Positions 17,078-26,637 of a stretch of DNA of 64,000 nt are shown here, piece by piece. Numbering within the stretch: position 1 is the first letter of the stretch; every line of letters begins with the position of its first letter. The notes under the pieces were generated by a model. That model was not told the DNA's origin. It did not search any database and saw nothing but the letters and a program-made list of their open reading frames with translations. The DNA comes from Blautia sp. An81. Lineage in GTDB: Bacteria; Bacillota; Clostridia; Lachnospirales; Lachnospiraceae. The position numbers and the translations under genes were made by a program. The DNA lies in NCBI RefSeq assembly GCF_002161285.1, contig NZ_NFHH01000001.1, positions 62,001 to 126,000 of the forward strand. The letters run 5' to 3'.

Positions 17078-18274
17078 TTATTTATTTTCCGCTTTTTCCT
17101 GTTTTCTTATAAAGTCTTCATATAAGGGAGACAGATTTCTCAGTTTCGCCACAATCTCTTTAATCTGCTCCAAGGTATAATCTAAGTCCTCTTTAGTAGT
17201 GTCTGCTCCCAAAGTCAGTCTCAGAGAGCCATGGGCAATCTCATGAGGCAGTCCAATAGCCAGAAGTACATGGGAAGGATCTAAAGACCCTGAGGTACAT
17301 GCAGAACCGCTGGAGCCTGCAATCCCCTTCATATCCAGCATGATCAGGAGTGATTCACCTTCAATAAACCGGAAGCTGAAATTGGCATTATTGGGAAGAC
17401 GTTTTACCGGGTCTCCGTTCAGGCGTACATAAGGCACTTCCTCTAAAACCCGGCGGATAAAGTAGTCTCTCAGCTCCTTCTCCTTCTTTGTCCTCTCTTC
17501 CATGGTCTCAGCTGCCATCCGTGCCGCTACCCCATATCCTACGATTCCCGGAACATTCTCTGTGCCGGCTCTTCTCTTTCTCTCCTGAGCTCCGCCGTGT
17601 ACGAAAGAACGTATCTTTACCCCCTTCCGGATGTAGAGACAGCCAATCCCTTTGGGGCCGTTGATCTTATGAGCGCTGGAGCTTAACATATCAATATTCA
17701 TTTCATCTACATCTATAGGCACCTGGCCAAAGGCCTGGACAGCGTCTGTGTGAAAAAGAATCCCATGCTCTCTGGCAATCATTCCGATTTCCTTTACTGG
17801 CTCAATGGTACCGATCTCATTATTTGCAAACATAATGGTAATCAGTATGGTCTCCGGGCTAATGGCTTTCTGAAGCTGCTCCAGATCTACCAGTCCATTC
17901 TCATCTACATCCAGATAAGTGACCCGGGCGCCCTGTTTTTCCAGATATTGACAGGTGTGAAGGACTGCATGATGCTCGATCTTGGTAGTGATAATATGAT
18001 TTCCTTTATTCTTATAAGCTTCATAAGCTGCCTTTATGGCCCAGTTATCCGCTTCAGAACCCCCTCCGGTAAAGTAGATTTCTTCTGTCTTTGCCCCGAT
18101 AACCCGGGCAATTTCTTCCCTGGCATTAGTGATAGCTTCTTTGCTTCTCTGTCCCAGCTCATAAATACTGGAAGGGTTTCCATAACTCTCTGTAAAATAA
18201 GGGAGCATGGCGTCCACTACTTCCTGAGCGGTTCTTGTAGTTGCTGCGTTATCTAAATAAATCCTTGTCTTCAT
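17078..18274 (-). CDS. iscS: Cysteine desulfurase (IscS/NifS family)
   Basis: PLP enzyme that converts cysteine to alanine and carries persulfide sulfur for Fe-S clusters and tRNA thiolation. The 398 residues have YLDNAATT at the N-terminus, HTDAVQAFGQ, the PLP lysine in SSAHKINGPKGIG, and the mobile catalytic-cysteine loop SSGSACTSGSLDPSHVL. Start ATG behind AGGAGAGG. It lies 56 bp downstream of the regulator iscR in the iscR-iscS-iscU-mnmA operon. Confidence 0.96.
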   Translation of the reverse strand: MKTRIYLDNAATTRTAQEVVDAMLPYFTESYGNPSSIYELGQRSKEAITNAREEIARVIGAKTEEIYFTGGGSEADNWAIKAAYEAYKNKGNHIITTKIEHHAVLHTCQYLEKQGARVTYLDVDENGLVDLEQLQKAISPETILITIMFANNEIGTIEPVKEIGMIAREHGILFHTDAVQAFGQVPIDVDEMNIDMLSSSAHKINGPKGIGCLYIRKGVKIRSFVHGGAQERKRRAGTENVPGIVGYGVAARMAAETMEERTKKEKELRDYFIRRVLEEVPYVRLNGDPVKRLPNNANFSFRFIEGESLLIMLDMKGIAGSSGSACTSGSLDPSHVLLAIGLPHEIAHGSLRLTLGADTTKEDLDYTLEQIKEIVAKLRNLSPLYEDFIRKQEKAENK

Positions 18275-18330
18275 AGCTTTCCTCTCCTATTTTCACATTT
18301 TTCAAAGAGTTCAGATATATGACTGAACTG

Positions 18331-18771
18331 CTACATATCAGATCCGGTTTTTTCCTGGATGCGGCGGCTTTCTTCCACCAACTGGCTGATCATAATAGAA
18401 TCTACGGTCTCCTGAATGCTTTTATTCACTTTCTCCCAGACATATCTGGCTACACAAAGGTCCTGCCCCAGGCAGTTGGCGTTATTCTCGTCTCCGCAGG
18501 AAACCGCCTCAATACTGCCTTCTAAAGCCCTGAGAACATCCCCCACGGAAATCTCCTGGGCAGGTTTTGCCAGCCTGTAGCCTCCCTGGGCTCCCCGGAC
18601 GCTGGTCACAAGACCTGCTTTTTTCAGTTTCCTTACCAGCTGTTCCAGGTAACTGTCTGAAATCATCTGTCTGGCAGAAATACTCTGGATGGAAACGGCT
18701 TCTTTCTCACCATACAGCGCCAGGTCAATAAGGGCCCGCAGTCCATATCTGCCTTTTGTAGATAGCTTCAC
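18331..18771 (-). CDS. iscR: Rrf2-family Fe-S-sensing repressor, IscR type
   Basis: Predicted [2Fe-2S] transcription factor that represses its own isc operon when clusters are plentiful. The 146 residues have an N-terminal winged helix (MKLSTKGRYGLRALIDLA) and three cysteines in CGDENNANCLGQDLC, the expected cluster ligands. The start is GTG (18769-18771) with AGGGG upstream. A dyad operator lies between promoter and gene. Confidence 0.93.
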   Translation of the reverse strand: MKLSTKGRYGLRALIDLALYGEKEAVSIQSISARQMISDSYLEQLVRKLKKAGLVTSVRGAQGGYRLAKPAQEISVGDVLRALEGSIEAVSCGDENNANCLGQDLCVARYVWEKVNKSIQETVDSIMISQLVEESRRIQEKTGSDM

Positions 18772-18788
18772 TGTTATCGCCCCTTCTT

Positions 18789-18813
18789 AATTCCGACTAT
18801 TTTACTCGGATTT
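18789..18813 (-). promoter_or_regulatory. Probable IscR/Rrf2 operator
   Basis: ATTCCGAC and its near-complement GTCGGAT-type half flank TATTTTA in a 25-bp dyad between the -10 and the ribosome site. The placement over the start of transcription fits autorepression. The Rrf2-site assignment rests on family knowledge of CCGA-N-TCGG dyads. Confidence 0.7.
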
Positions 18814-18826
18814 CTATTCTGGATGT

Positions 18827-18855
18827 AGAATATCACCTTTAGCATGTTCTGTCAA
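18827..18855 (-). promoter_or_regulatory. Sigma-A promoter of the isc-mnmA operon
   Basis: Consensus TTGACA (18850-18855), 17 bp, TATTCT (18827-18832) on the minus strand, about 60 bp before iscR. Confidence 0.8.
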
Positions 18856-18899
18856 GGAGAATTTTGGAATATATTATGGAAAAAGCAAAAGGAAATCTT

Positions 18900-20216
18900 A
18901 TGGAAAATAAACACGTGCTTCTGAAAGGAACTCTCCTTCTCACAGGAGCAGGATTTATCACCAAAATCATCGGCTTTATCTATAGAATATTCCTCTCTCA
19001 GACAATTGGTGCAGAGGGCATGGGAATCTACCAGCTTATCTTCCCTATCCACACCCTCTGCTTCGCCCTGTCTGTAGGCGGGATACAGACGGCCATCTCC
19101 CGCTTTACCGCTGCCAGGGCAGCCTTAAAAGACGAACAGGGCGCCAGGGACATTTTTGTTCTCTCAGGAGCCCTTTCCACAGCCATTGCCCTGGTAGTTT
19201 CTGCGGTTCTTTATCAGAATGCTTCCTGGTTTGCCCTTCATATTCTTCTGGAAGAAAGATGCGCTCCTCTGCTCCGGCTCATGGCTTTTTCTATTCCCAT
19301 GGGCACTCTTCATTCCTGTGTAAACGGTTACTACTTTGCCCGAAAAAAACTGGTCATTCCTGCTGCTGCCCAGCTTCTGGAACAGAGTGCCAGAGTCGGT
19401 GTTTCCTATGGCATGTTTCTCATTCTGACGGAACAGAATGTGCCGGTAACTCCTATGCTGGCTGTGGCAGGCTTACTGGGAGGCGAGCTGGTTTCCATGA
19501 TCTTTTCTCTCCTGGTAATCCTCTGGGATTATCAAAAGCATGGCTACCGTCTGAGGAGTCTCCGCTCTCCTGTAAAAGACCTAAAAGAAATACTGGCCCT
19601 GGCCTTTCCTCTGACCTGCAGCCGGCTTCTTGTAAATGTCCTTCACAGCATAGAGTCTGTACTGATTCCTGGTCATCTGCGGCTTTTCGGTATGGACAGC
19701 GGCTCTGCTCTGTCTGTTTATGGCGTCCTCACTGGTATGGCCCTTCCTCTTATTCTTTTTCCTTCCGCCATAACCAATGCCGTATCTACAGTCCTTCTTC
19801 CCTCTGTGGCAGAGAATCAGGCCGTAGGCAATCGAAAGGCCATACGCAGAGCTATCCTTCTCTCCGTAAAATATTGCCTTATTTTAGGATTCTTATCCAC
19901 AGCTTTTTTCTTTTTTGCAGGAGATTTCCTGGGACTGATTCTTTTTAAAAATGAATTTGCAGCCACATTTATCAAAACCCTGTCCTTTATCTGTCCCTGC
20001 CTCTACCTTTCCGGTACTTTAAGCGGGATTCTAAACGGCCTGGGAGCTGCTAACCAGTCCTTTATCCTGAACACTCTGGGACTGGGTGTCCGGATCGCCT
20101 TTGTCTTTTTTGTCATTCCCGAATATGGCATCCTGGGATATCTATGGGGACTTATTGTCAGCGAAATCCTCGTCACAGGGCTTTCTCTCTGCTTTTTAAG
20201 GGAATACTTTTCCTGA
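18900..20216 (+). CDS. SpoVB-like lipid/polysaccharide flippase (MOP superfamily)
   Basis: Multi-spanning membrane protein of the polysaccharide transporter branch, related to SpoVB and possible lipid II flippases. The start MENKHVLLKGTLLLTGAGF is chosen because it matches the usual family N-terminus and has AAAGGAAA upstream; TTG (18864) and ATG (18876) starts are also in frame. The 438 residues contain about 12-14 hydrophobic segments and the N-terminal FITKIIGFIYRIFLSQTIGAEGMGIY. It is divergent from iscR and 99 bp upstream of the DAHP synthase gene. Confidence 0.88.
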   Translation: MENKHVLLKGTLLLTGAGFITKIIGFIYRIFLSQTIGAEGMGIYQLIFPIHTLCFALSVGGIQTAISRFTAARAALKDEQGARDIFVLSGALSTAIALVVSAVLYQNASWFALHILLEERCAPLLRLMAFSIPMGTLHSCVNGYYFARKKLVIPAAAQLLEQSARVGVSYGMFLILTEQNVPVTPMLAVAGLLGGELVSMIFSLLVILWDYQKHGYRLRSLRSPVKDLKEILALAFPLTCSRLLVNVLHSIESVLIPGHLRLFGMDSGSALSVYGVLTGMALPLILFPSAITNAVSTVLLPSVAENQAVGNRKAIRRAILLSVKYCLILGFLSTAFFFFAGDFLGLILFKNEFAATFIKTLSFICPCLYLSGTLSGILNGLGAANQSFILNTLGLGVRIAFVFFVIPEYGILGYLWGLIVSEILVTGLSLCFLREYFS

Positions 20217-20232
20217 CTGCTGAGAAAAAGTA

Positions 20233-20261
20233 TCGACAACCGGGATTTCTTGTATTATAAT
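20233..20261 (+). promoter_or_regulatory. Candidate sigma-A promoter of the DAHP synthase gene
   Basis: TCGACA (20233-20238), 17 bp and consensus TATAAT (20256-20261), about 55 bp before the ATG. Confidence 0.6.
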
Positions 20262-20315
20262 TTTTCTGTTAGAGAGACTAAGTAAAATATTTATAAAAAT
20301 ACAAAGGAGAATACT

Positions 20316-21347
20316 ATGAGTTTTAAATTTGTCAGACAGCTGCCTTCTCCGGACCAGGTCAAGGAACAGACCCCTATGTCCGAAGAAATGAAAAAAATAA
20401 AGGAGCAGAGAGACCGTCTGATCCAGGATGTGATCACCGGCGATTCTGATAAGTTTCTGGTAATCGTAGGACCCTGTTCAGCGGATAATGAAGATTCTGT
20501 ATGTGAATATACAAACCGCCTGGCAAAAGTCCAGGAAAAAGTAGCGGACCGTCTGGTCCTGGTTCCCCGGATCTATACCAACAAGCCCCGGACAACAGGA
20601 GAAGGATATAAAGGCATGCTCCATCAGCCGGACCCTGAGGCCCAGCCAGATGTTATGGCAGGAATTTTAGCCATCCGTCACATGCATATGCGTTCCATGG
20701 AAGAAACCGGCCTGACCTCTGCTGATGAAATGCTTTATCCCGACAACTGGCATTATCTTTCCGACTTGCTCTCCTATGTGGCCATTGGCGCCCGTTCTGT
20801 GGAGAATCAGGAGCATCGCCTTATGGTCAGCGGCCTGGATATTCCTGCTGGAATGAAGAATCCCACCAGCGGTGACTTTTCTGTTATGCTGAACTCCGTC
20901 GTAGCAGCCCAGGGAGGCCATGACTTTATTTCCAGAGGCTGGGAAGTAAAGACAGAGGGAAATCCCCTTACTCACACTATTTTAAGAGGCGCTGTAAACA
21001 AACATGGAAATACCATTCCCAATTATCACTATGAGGATCTCCAGCTTCTTCTGGAAATGTATGAAAAAAGAGATCTGAAAAATCCGGCAGTCATCATTGA
21101 TGCCAATCATTCCAATTCCGGTAAAAAGTATGAACAGCAGATCCGTATTGTCAAAGAAGTCCTCCACAGCCGTCTGGTGTCCCCGGACATCCAGAAACTG
21201 GTCAAAGGCGTCATGATTGAAAGCTATCTGGTAGAGGGCAGTCAAAAAATCGGCCCCGACCATGTATATGGAAAATCCATTACCGATCCCTGCCTTGGCT
21301 GGGAAGATACAGAAAAGCTTCTTTACACCATTGCGGAGCTGTGTTAA
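20316..21347 (+). CDS. 3-deoxy-7-phosphoheptulonate (DAHP) synthase, class I
   Basis: Condenses PEP with erythrose 4-phosphate, the first step of aromatic amino acid synthesis. The 343 residues match the AroF/AroG/AroH form (feedback-regulated N-terminal extension plus TIM barrel), not the shorter AroA/chorismate mutase type. Visible: VGPCSADNED, PRIYTNKPRTTGEGYKG, ARSVENQEHR, DANHSNSGKKYEQQ (metal/phosphate). ATG behind AAAGGAG. It ends at a terminator shared with xerD. Confidence 0.94.
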   Translation: MSFKFVRQLPSPDQVKEQTPMSEEMKKIKEQRDRLIQDVITGDSDKFLVIVGPCSADNEDSVCEYTNRLAKVQEKVADRLVLVPRIYTNKPRTTGEGYKGMLHQPDPEAQPDVMAGILAIRHMHMRSMEETGLTSADEMLYPDNWHYLSDLLSYVAIGARSVENQEHRLMVSGLDIPAGMKNPTSGDFSVMLNSVVAAQGGHDFISRGWEVKTEGNPLTHTILRGAVNKHGNTIPNYHYEDLQLLLEMYEKRDLKNPAVIIDANHSNSGKKYEQQIRIVKEVLHSRLVSPDIQKLVKGVMIESYLVEGSQKIGPDHVYGKSITDPCLGWEDTEKLLYTIAELC

Positions 21348-21360
21348 ATTTCCTCAGAGC

Positions 21361-21398
21361 AAAAAGACTTTCCCTGAACTTTGTGGGAAAGTCTTTCT
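21361..21398. terminator. Bidirectional terminator between DAHP synthase gene and xerD
   Basis: AAAGACTTTCCC (21363-21374) and GGGAAAGTCTTT (21385-21396) form a 12-bp perfect stem with a 10-nt loop. A-tract and T-tract sides serve both converging genes; it abuts the xerD stop. Confidence 0.85.
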
Positions 21399-22281
21399 AT
21401 TTTCTGGGATGCGCTTTCATGTAAACATCCCGGATTTTATGGATATTCATATTCATATAAATCTGTGTAGTGGAAATATCAGAATGGCCCATCATTTCCT
21501 GTACGCTCTTCAGGTCTGCTCCGTTCTGTACAAGATGTGCCGCAAAAGAATGCCGAAGGGTATGAGGTGTGATATCTTGCTGGATTCCTGCCGAAGCAGC
21601 GTATCCTTTCAAAACCTTCCAGAATCCCTGCCGGCTCATAGATTTTCCTGAACAGTTTAAAAAGAGATAGTCACTTTCCTGTTCTCCCAGAAGTATTTTC
21701 CGAGCACCCTCCATGTAATGCTCCACTGCCTGTTTTGCCGTAGTTCCAAAAGGAATCACCCGTTCTCTTTCTCCGCTGCTGCAAGTCAGATAGCCTAATT
21801 TTAAATTTATATCTTTTACCTTCAGGCTGATCAGCTCACTCACCCTGATACCAGTGGCATACAGCAGTTCCAGCATTGCCCGGTCTCTGATCCCCTTAGC
21901 CGTATTTTCTTTGGGCTGTTTAAGGAGCAGTTCCACTTCCTCCACCGAAAGAATGTCCGGCAGTTTCTTTTCAATCTTCGGCGCTTTCAGCTTCTCTGCA
22001 GGATTTTCCTTCCACCTGTATTTCTGCGTCAAAAACTGAAAAAATGCACGGATAGACGCGATGCTTCTGGATATTGAAGAAGCCGCAAAATTTTTCCGCT
22101 CCATATAAAGGACATAAGAATTCAAAACCGTGGAAGTTATCTGTTCCGCGGTTTCGAATCCCCCTTCTGTTAAATACTTTTCTAACTTTTTCAAATCACG
22201 CTCGTATGAAACTTCTGTATTTTTTGAAGTGCCCCTGGTTTTATGTAAATAATCAATAAATTCTTGTATCTCGCACTTCAT
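21397..22281 (-). CDS. xerD: Site-specific tyrosine recombinase XerD-like
   Basis: Tyrosine recombinase, probably resolving chromosome dimers at dif. The 294 residues have the N-terminal SAM-like core-binding domain (EIQEFIDYLHKTRGTSKNT) and a catalytic domain with Arg in ATGIRVSELISL, HTLRHSFAAHL (His/Arg), GHSDISTTQIY (His and nucleophile Tyr). Position next to spoIIM matches the Firmicute xerD neighbourhood, but a 185-bp gap with its own promoter separates them. Confidence 0.9.
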   Translation of the reverse strand: MKCEIQEFIDYLHKTRGTSKNTEVSYERDLKKLEKYLTEGGFETAEQITSTVLNSYVLYMERKNFAASSISRSIASIRAFFQFLTQKYRWKENPAEKLKAPKIEKKLPDILSVEEVELLLKQPKENTAKGIRDRAMLELLYATGIRVSELISLKVKDINLKLGYLTCSSGERERVIPFGTTAKQAVEHYMEGARKILLGEQESDYLFLNCSGKSMSRQGFWKVLKGYAASAGIQQDITPHTLRHSFAAHLVQNGADLKSVQEMMGHSDISTTQIYMNMNIHKIRDVYMKAHPRK

Positions 22282-22312
22282 TCTTTCTTTTCCCTTCTGT
22301 AAACATAGTTCG

Positions 22313-22342
22313 ATTATATATCAAGACTTGGTAAAAAATCAA
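22313..22342 (-). promoter_or_regulatory. Candidate sigma-A promoter of xerD
   Basis: TTGATT (22337-22342), 18 bp and consensus TATAAT (22313-22318) on the minus strand, about 35 bp before xerD. Confidence 0.6.
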
Positions 22343-22466
22343 ACCCTAAATTTAACAAAAACCTTTATGTTAACAGATATTTTGACATTTTCCACAAGAT
22401 ATCGAAACCCCTCTTTTCATTTTCCACTACATGTGGTAAAGAACCATTTGTAAATTTTTTGTGAAC

Positions 22467-23030
22467 TCAAAGAATTTTTTCTAAAATCCAGGCAAGAATT
22501 TTTTGATTGACATAACTTTCTGTCCAGATTCCCAGCAAAAGGAGAACCCCTGCCATGGACATAAAGAAAAAATAGGACTTATAGTCCTCCCGATAGCGCT
22601 TTTGTCCTGAAAGAGATTTCCTGCTCATCTGCATGATAGAAAAGAAATAGAGGAGCCATCCCGGAATATAGAAAAGGATCTGAGGAACCATACAGAGGAT
22701 TCCTGCCCCCATCCCTTTAAGTCCCCATTCCGTCAAAAAAAGAGCGGCAAGATTTCCTCCCAAAAATCCTGCCCACAACAGACCTCCTGCTGCAAAAAAT
22801 GTTCCCAGAACAGTAACTCCGCACACAGCTCCTACAAAGAAAAAACTTCCCCTTTGAAAAAGGAGCTCTTGAAACAGCATGCTTTCTTCCCAGTCAGGAG
22901 GCTTATTTAGATATATGGGAAGCAGTCCCGTCTGATACCCCGTCTTTCCCAGAAAAAGAGCCGCTGTCAGAACTCCTGCCCCAAATCCTGCCAAATACAG
23001 CAAAAGAAACAGCCGCAGATTTTTTTTCAT
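22467..23030 (-). CDS. spoIIM: Stage II sporulation protein M
   Basis: Membrane protein of the DMP complex, which with SpoIIP and SpoIID drives septal thinning and engulfment in the mother cell. The 187 residues have about five hydrophobic helices: one at the very N-terminus, then from about 68 onward, ending near 155-170. GAVCGVTVLGTFFAAGGLLW and GAGILCMVPQILFYIPGW-like stretches fit the SpoIIM family. It lies upstream of xerD and downstream of the rny terminator, with a sigma-E-like promoter candidate. Confidence 0.85.
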   Translation of the reverse strand: MKKNLRLFLLLYLAGFGAGVLTAALFLGKTGYQTGLLPIYLNKPPDWEESMLFQELLFQRGSFFFVGAVCGVTVLGTFFAAGGLLWAGFLGGNLAALFLTEWGLKGMGAGILCMVPQILFYIPGWLLYFFSIMQMSRKSLSGQKRYREDYKSYFFFMSMAGVLLLLGIWTESYVNQKILAWILEKIL

Positions 23031-23046
23031 TCATTTCACCCTATAC

Positions 23047-23075
23047 AGTTTATGTCTTTGGACCTGAAAATAGTC
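23047..23075 (-). promoter_or_regulatory. Candidate sigma-E promoter of spoIIM
   Basis: Minus-strand GACTATT (23069-23075), 14 bp, CATAAACT (23047-23054), upstream of a gene that belongs to the mother-cell regulon in Bacillus. The match to the sigma-E consensus is partial. Confidence 0.35.
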
Positions 23076-23085
23076 TCTGAATTAG

Positions 23086-23113
23086 AAAAAGACCCTTACT
23101 TTCGTAAGAGTCT
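23086..23113 (-). terminator. Rho-independent terminator after rny
   Basis: AGACTCTTAC and GTAAGGGTCT pair around a GAAA tetraloop on the minus strand, followed by TTTTT. Confidence 0.9.
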
Positions 23114-23138
23114 CTCTCTATTAGATTCAAAGTCGACT

Positions 23139-24698
23139 TTATTTTGCGTAATCCACTACTCGTGACTCGCGAATTACATTTACCTTTATCTGGCCCGGAT
23201 ATTCCAGCTCAGCTTCAATCTGCTTGGAAATATCTCTTGCCAGGAGTACCATATCGCTGTCGCTGACATGCTCAGGTACAACCATAACACGAATTTCTCT
23301 TCCTGCCTGAATAGCAAAAGATTTGTCCACTCCTTTGAAAGAGTTTGTAATATCTTCTAACTGTTTTAATCTGTTGGTATAAGTTTCTAAAGTTTCTCTT
23401 CTTGCTCCGGGCCTTGCCGCTGAAATCGCATCTGCAGCCTGGACCAGACATGCGATCAGGGATGCAGGCTCTACGTCTCCGTGGTGAGCCTCTACCGCAT
23501 TAATGACTGTCTGGGATTCTTTATATTTTCTACATAAGTCAGCACCAATCTGAATGTGGGATCCTTCCACTTCATGGTCGATGGATTTTCCGATGTCATG
23601 GAGCAGTCCTGCTCGTTTTGCCATACGTATATCCGTTCCGACTTCTCCTGCCAAAAGGCCGGCAAGCTGGGCCACTTCAATAGAATGTTTCAAAGCATTT
23701 TGACCGTAGCTTGAACGGAACTTCATACGTCCAAGAAGTCTGATCAGTTCGGGATGGATTCCGTGTACCCCAACTTCCAATGCTGCGGCTTCTCCTTCTT
23801 CCCGCATCATGGTCTCGACTTCTTTCTGTGCTTTTTCAACCATTTCCTCAATTCTGGCCGGATGGATACGGCCATCTACAATCAATTTTTCCAAAGCGAT
23901 TCTGGCTACTTCTCTGCGGATTGGATCAAATCCGGAAAGCACCACTGCCTCCGGCGTATCATCAATGATCAGATCCACTCCCGTCAGAGTTTCCAGGGTT
24001 CTGATATTACGGCCTTCACGACCAATGATCCTTCCCTTCATCTCATCGCTTGGAAGCTGTACAACAGAAATTGTAGCTTCTGCCACATGGTCTGCTGCAC
24101 ATTTCTGTATAGCAGTTACTACATATTCTTTTGCCTTTTTGTCCGCGTCTTCTCTTGCCCTGCTCTCCAATTCCTTGTAAAGCTTGGCGGTGTCAATTTT
24201 CACTTCATCTTCAACAGTTTTCAACAAATAATCTTTTGCTTGTTCGGAGGTAAGACCTGAAATTCTTTCCAGTTCCTGTATTCTCTGTCCCTGCAGTTCG
24301 TCGACTTTTTTCTCTTTTTTCCTTAAATCTGCTTCCTTTGCTGCATATTCGGCTTCTCTTTTTTCCAGGGCATCTGCCTTTTTATCGAGAGCCTCTTCCT
24401 TTGACAAAACACGCTTTTCATACTTCTGAAGCTCGTTTCTTCTCTCCTTTGTCTCCTTCTCCAGTTCATTCTTGGTACGAAGGTTTTCTTCTTTTGCTTC
24501 CAGGAGAGCTTCGCGCTTCTTTGTTTCAGCAGTCTTCAATGCTTCATCTATAATGTTTCTTGCTTTCACTTCTGCGGTTCCGATAGTCTCTGCGTCTTTC
24601 TCTGTCTTTTTCTTAACAGAAATATTGGCAGTAACAGGAACTGCGATCAGCAATGTAACAGCTACAGCAACGATTGCAATGATTACATTGATTGCCAC
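23139..24698 (-). CDS. rny: Ribonuclease Y
   Basis: Membrane-anchored endoribonuclease that initiates mRNA decay. The 519 residues follow the family order: an N-terminal transmembrane helix (about 1-25), a long Lys/Glu/Arg coiled coil (about 30-195), a KH domain ([19 protein letters not shown], about 230-250), and an HD domain ([26 protein letters not shown]) with catalytic His-Asp. The start ATG is behind AGGAGG. It forms a single-gene unit with its own promoter and terminator. Confidence 0.96.
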   Translation of the reverse strand: MAINVIIAIVAVAVTLLIAVPVTANISVKKKTEKDAETIGTAEVKARNIIDEALKTAETKKREALLEAKEENLRTKNELEKETKERRNELQKYEKRVLSKEEALDKKADALEKREAEYAAKEADLRKKEKKVDELQGQRIQELERISGLTSEQAKDYLLKTVEDEVKIDTAKLYKELESRAREDADKKAKEYVVTAIQKCAADHVAEATISVVQLPSDEMKGRIIGREGRNIRTLETLTGVDLIIDDTPEAVVLSGFDPIRREVARIALEKLIVDGRIHPARIEEMVEKAQKEVETMMREEGEAAALEVGVHGIHPELIRLLGRMKFRSSYGQNALKHSIEVAQLAGLLAGEVGTDIRMAKRAGLLHDIGKSIDHEVEGSHIQIGADLCRKYKESQTVINAVEAHHGDVEPASLIACLVQAADAISAARPGARRETLETYTNRLKQLEDITNSFKGVDKSFAIQAGREIRVMVVPEHVSDSDMVLLARDISKQIEAELEYPGQIKVNVIRESRVVDYAK

Positions 24699-24745
24699 AG
24701 GAGCACCTCCTTATTAAGTTTTCATTGTACGAATACAACAGTATA

Positions 24746-24774
24746 ATTTTATACTGATTTCACAAAAAAGTCAA
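24746..24774 (-). promoter_or_regulatory. Sigma-A promoter of rny
   Basis: TTGACT (24769-24774), 17 bp, TAAAAT (24746-24751) on the minus strand. The AAGGGAACC/GGTTCCCTT hairpin at 24819-24844, overlapping the recX stop, lies just upstream. Confidence 0.6.
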
Positions 24775-24827
24775 CATAAAACCAAGAAATAGAATGGGGG
24801 TCTATGTATATTTTATACAAGGGAACC

Positions 24828-25457
24828 CTATGTCAGGTTCCCTTCATCATCTTCAGAAAATTCTCTCAATACACAGAGGATATCTGAAGTAGAAAATCCC
24901 CGGCGAAGGAGAAATCCGTAAAGCCTCTGCTTCTCTTTTTCATCCATGGGCCCCTGCCCTCTTCGCTTCTTCTGAACAAGTTCCCGGATCACAGCTTCCG
25001 TGTCCGTCTCTTCTTCCATTTCCTGAAAGGCCTGGTCAATATATTCCTGAGGAACACCTTTTCTGCGAAGCTCCATCTGAATCCTGGCTCGGCCTTTCCT
25101 TCCGCTCTGGTTCTGAATATAAGACAGGGCATACCTTTTATCATCAATATAGTGGAAGGATTCTACATAGGCCAGCGCCGCTTCTGCAGCTTCCGGAGGA
25201 TATCCGTTTTTCAGAAGCTTTTCTTCCAGATCTTTTTTTGTCCTGTCTCCCTGTTCCAAAAGATGCAGAGCTCTGAGCTTTGCTCTCTTTGTCAGCACTT
25301 CTTCTATAATCTCCCTGTATATTTCCGGGGAAATTTCCCGGTCTTTCTCTATATGGTACCGGAATACTTCTCCTTTATACAGGACAAAAGGCGAATGGCC
25401 TTCCACTTCTATCTGATATTTCTGTTTTGTCACAGGTCTGATCTCTGTAACAGTCAT
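24828..25457 (-). CDS. recX: Regulatory protein RecX
   Basis: Modulator that binds RecA filaments and limits recombinase activity. The 209-residue protein (ATG at 25457 preferred; an ATG two codons earlier is too close to AAGGAG) has repeated three-helix units: ALHLLEQGDRTKKDLEEKL, YIQNQSGRKGRARIQMELRRKGV, and YGFLLRRGFSTSDI. It starts 11 bp after recA and is clearly cotranscribed, so it should share LexA control. The stop lies inside a 9-bp hairpin that lacks a good T-run. Confidence 0.92.
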   Translation of the reverse strand: MTVTEIRPVTKQKYQIEVEGHSPFVLYKGEVFRYHIEKDREISPEIYREIIEEVLTKRAKLRALHLLEQGDRTKKDLEEKLLKNGYPPEAAEAALAYVESFHYIDDKRYALSYIQNQSGRKGRARIQMELRRKGVPQEYIDQAFQEMEEETDTEAVIRELVQKKRRGQGPMDEKEKQRLYGFLLRRGFSTSDILCVLREFSEDDEGNLT

Positions 25458-25468
25458 CTGCATTCTCC

Positions 25469-26548
25469 TTATGCTTCTTCTGTATCAAGAGGGAGAGTTT
25501 CCTGAGCCGGCGCTTCCTTCCCTGCTGTTTCAGTTCCTTCCTCTACAGCCAGTCCGTAATGCTCTCTCACCTTTTTCTCAATCTCTTCGCGAACAGCAGG
25601 ATTTTCTTTCAGATATTTCTTTGCGTTTTCACGTCCCTGTCCGATCTTGGCATTATCATAAGCATACCAGGCGCCGCTTTTATTTACGATACCCAGATCT
25701 GCTGCCAAATCCAGCACATCGCCTTCTTTGGAAATGCCTTCTCCAAACATAATATCAAATTCTGCCTCTTTGAAAGGAGGAGCAATCTTATTCTTCACGA
25801 CTTTGATCCTGGTACGGTTTCCTACCATCTCTCCGCCCTGTTTCAGTGTCTCGATCCTTCTTACATCCATACGGACAGAAGAGTAAAATTTCAGAGCCCG
25901 GCCACCGGTAGTTACTTCCGGATTTCCGAACATCACGCCTACCTTCTCACGAAGCTGATTGATAAAGATCACGATACAGTTTGACTTGCTGATATGGGCA
26001 GTCAGTTTACGCAGAGCCTGAGACATCAGTCTTGCCTGGAGTCCCACATGGGAATCACCCATATCTCCCTCAATCTCTGCCCTGGGTACCAGTGCGGCAA
26101 CAGAGTCCACGATAATGATATCCACAGCTCCGGAGCGGACCATAGTCTCTGTAATCTCCAGGGCCTGCTCTCCGTTGTCCGGCTGTGATATATACAGGTT
26201 ATCAATATCTACGCCGATATTTTTGGCATAAGCCGGATCAAGAGCATGCTCTGCGTCAATGAATCCGGCAATGCCTCCTCTTTTCTGCACTTCTGCCACC
26301 ATATGAAGAGCTACTGTGGTCTTACCGCTGGACTCCGGTCCGTAAATCTCGATGATCCTTCCCTTTGGAACCCCGCCCATGCCCAAAGCGATATCCAGGC
26401 TCAGTGAGCCTGTAGGAACTGTCTCCACGTTCATGTTGGCTGCAGAATCTCCCAGTTTCATCACAGAGCCTTTGCCAAACTGTTTCTCTATCTGTCCAAG
26501 AGCGGCATCTAATGCCTTTAATTTATCTTCTTTCACCATCTGTGCCAT
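25469..26548 (-). CDS. recA: Recombinase RecA
   Basis: ATP-dependent strand-exchange protein and SOS co-protease. The 359 residues include Walker [10 protein letters not shown] (about 67-75), [37 protein letters not shown]-like loop L2 region (here [15 protein letters not shown]), and an acidic C-terminal tail. ATG follows AAGGAG. A strong promoter and a near-consensus LexA box control it, and recX follows directly. Confidence 0.98.
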   Translation of the reverse strand: MAQMVKEDKLKALDAALGQIEKQFGKGSVMKLGDSAANMNVETVPTGSLSLDIALGMGGVPKGRIIEIYGPESSGKTTVALHMVAEVQKRGGIAGFIDAEHALDPAYAKNIGVDIDNLYISQPDNGEQALEITETMVRSGAVDIIIVDSVAALVPRAEIEGDMGDSHVGLQARLMSQALRKLTAHISKSNCIVIFINQLREKVGVMFGNPEVTTGGRALKFYSSVRMDVRRIETLKQGGEMVGNRTRIKVVKNKIAPPFKEAEFDIMFGEGISKEGDVLDLAADLGIVNKSGAWYAYDNAKIGQGRENAKKYLKENPAVREEIEKKVREHYGLAVEEGTETAGKEAPAQETLPLDTEEA

Positions 26549-26582
26549 TTTTCTTCTCCTTTTATTTCGCTGTTTCCTTCTA

Positions 26583-26596
26583 CGAACTTATGTTCG
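26583..26596 (-). promoter_or_regulatory. LexA (DinR) box at recA
   Basis: CGAACTTATGTTCG matches the Gram-positive SOS box consensus CGAAC-N4-GTTCG in both arms. It lies just downstream of the -10, over the expected start of transcription. Confidence 0.92.
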
Positions 26597-26608
26597 CCTA
26601 TGTATCCA

Positions 26609-26637
26609 ATAATAGTATAGTTTTCAGGGATTGTCAA
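26609..26637 (-). promoter_or_regulatory. Sigma-A promoter of recA-recX
   Basis: Consensus TTGACA (26632-26637), 17 bp, TATTAT (26609-26614) on the minus strand. The rest of the gap to the coat-gene terminator (26638-26861) contains no gene I can support, only a weak 65-codon TTG-start frame. Confidence 0.85.
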
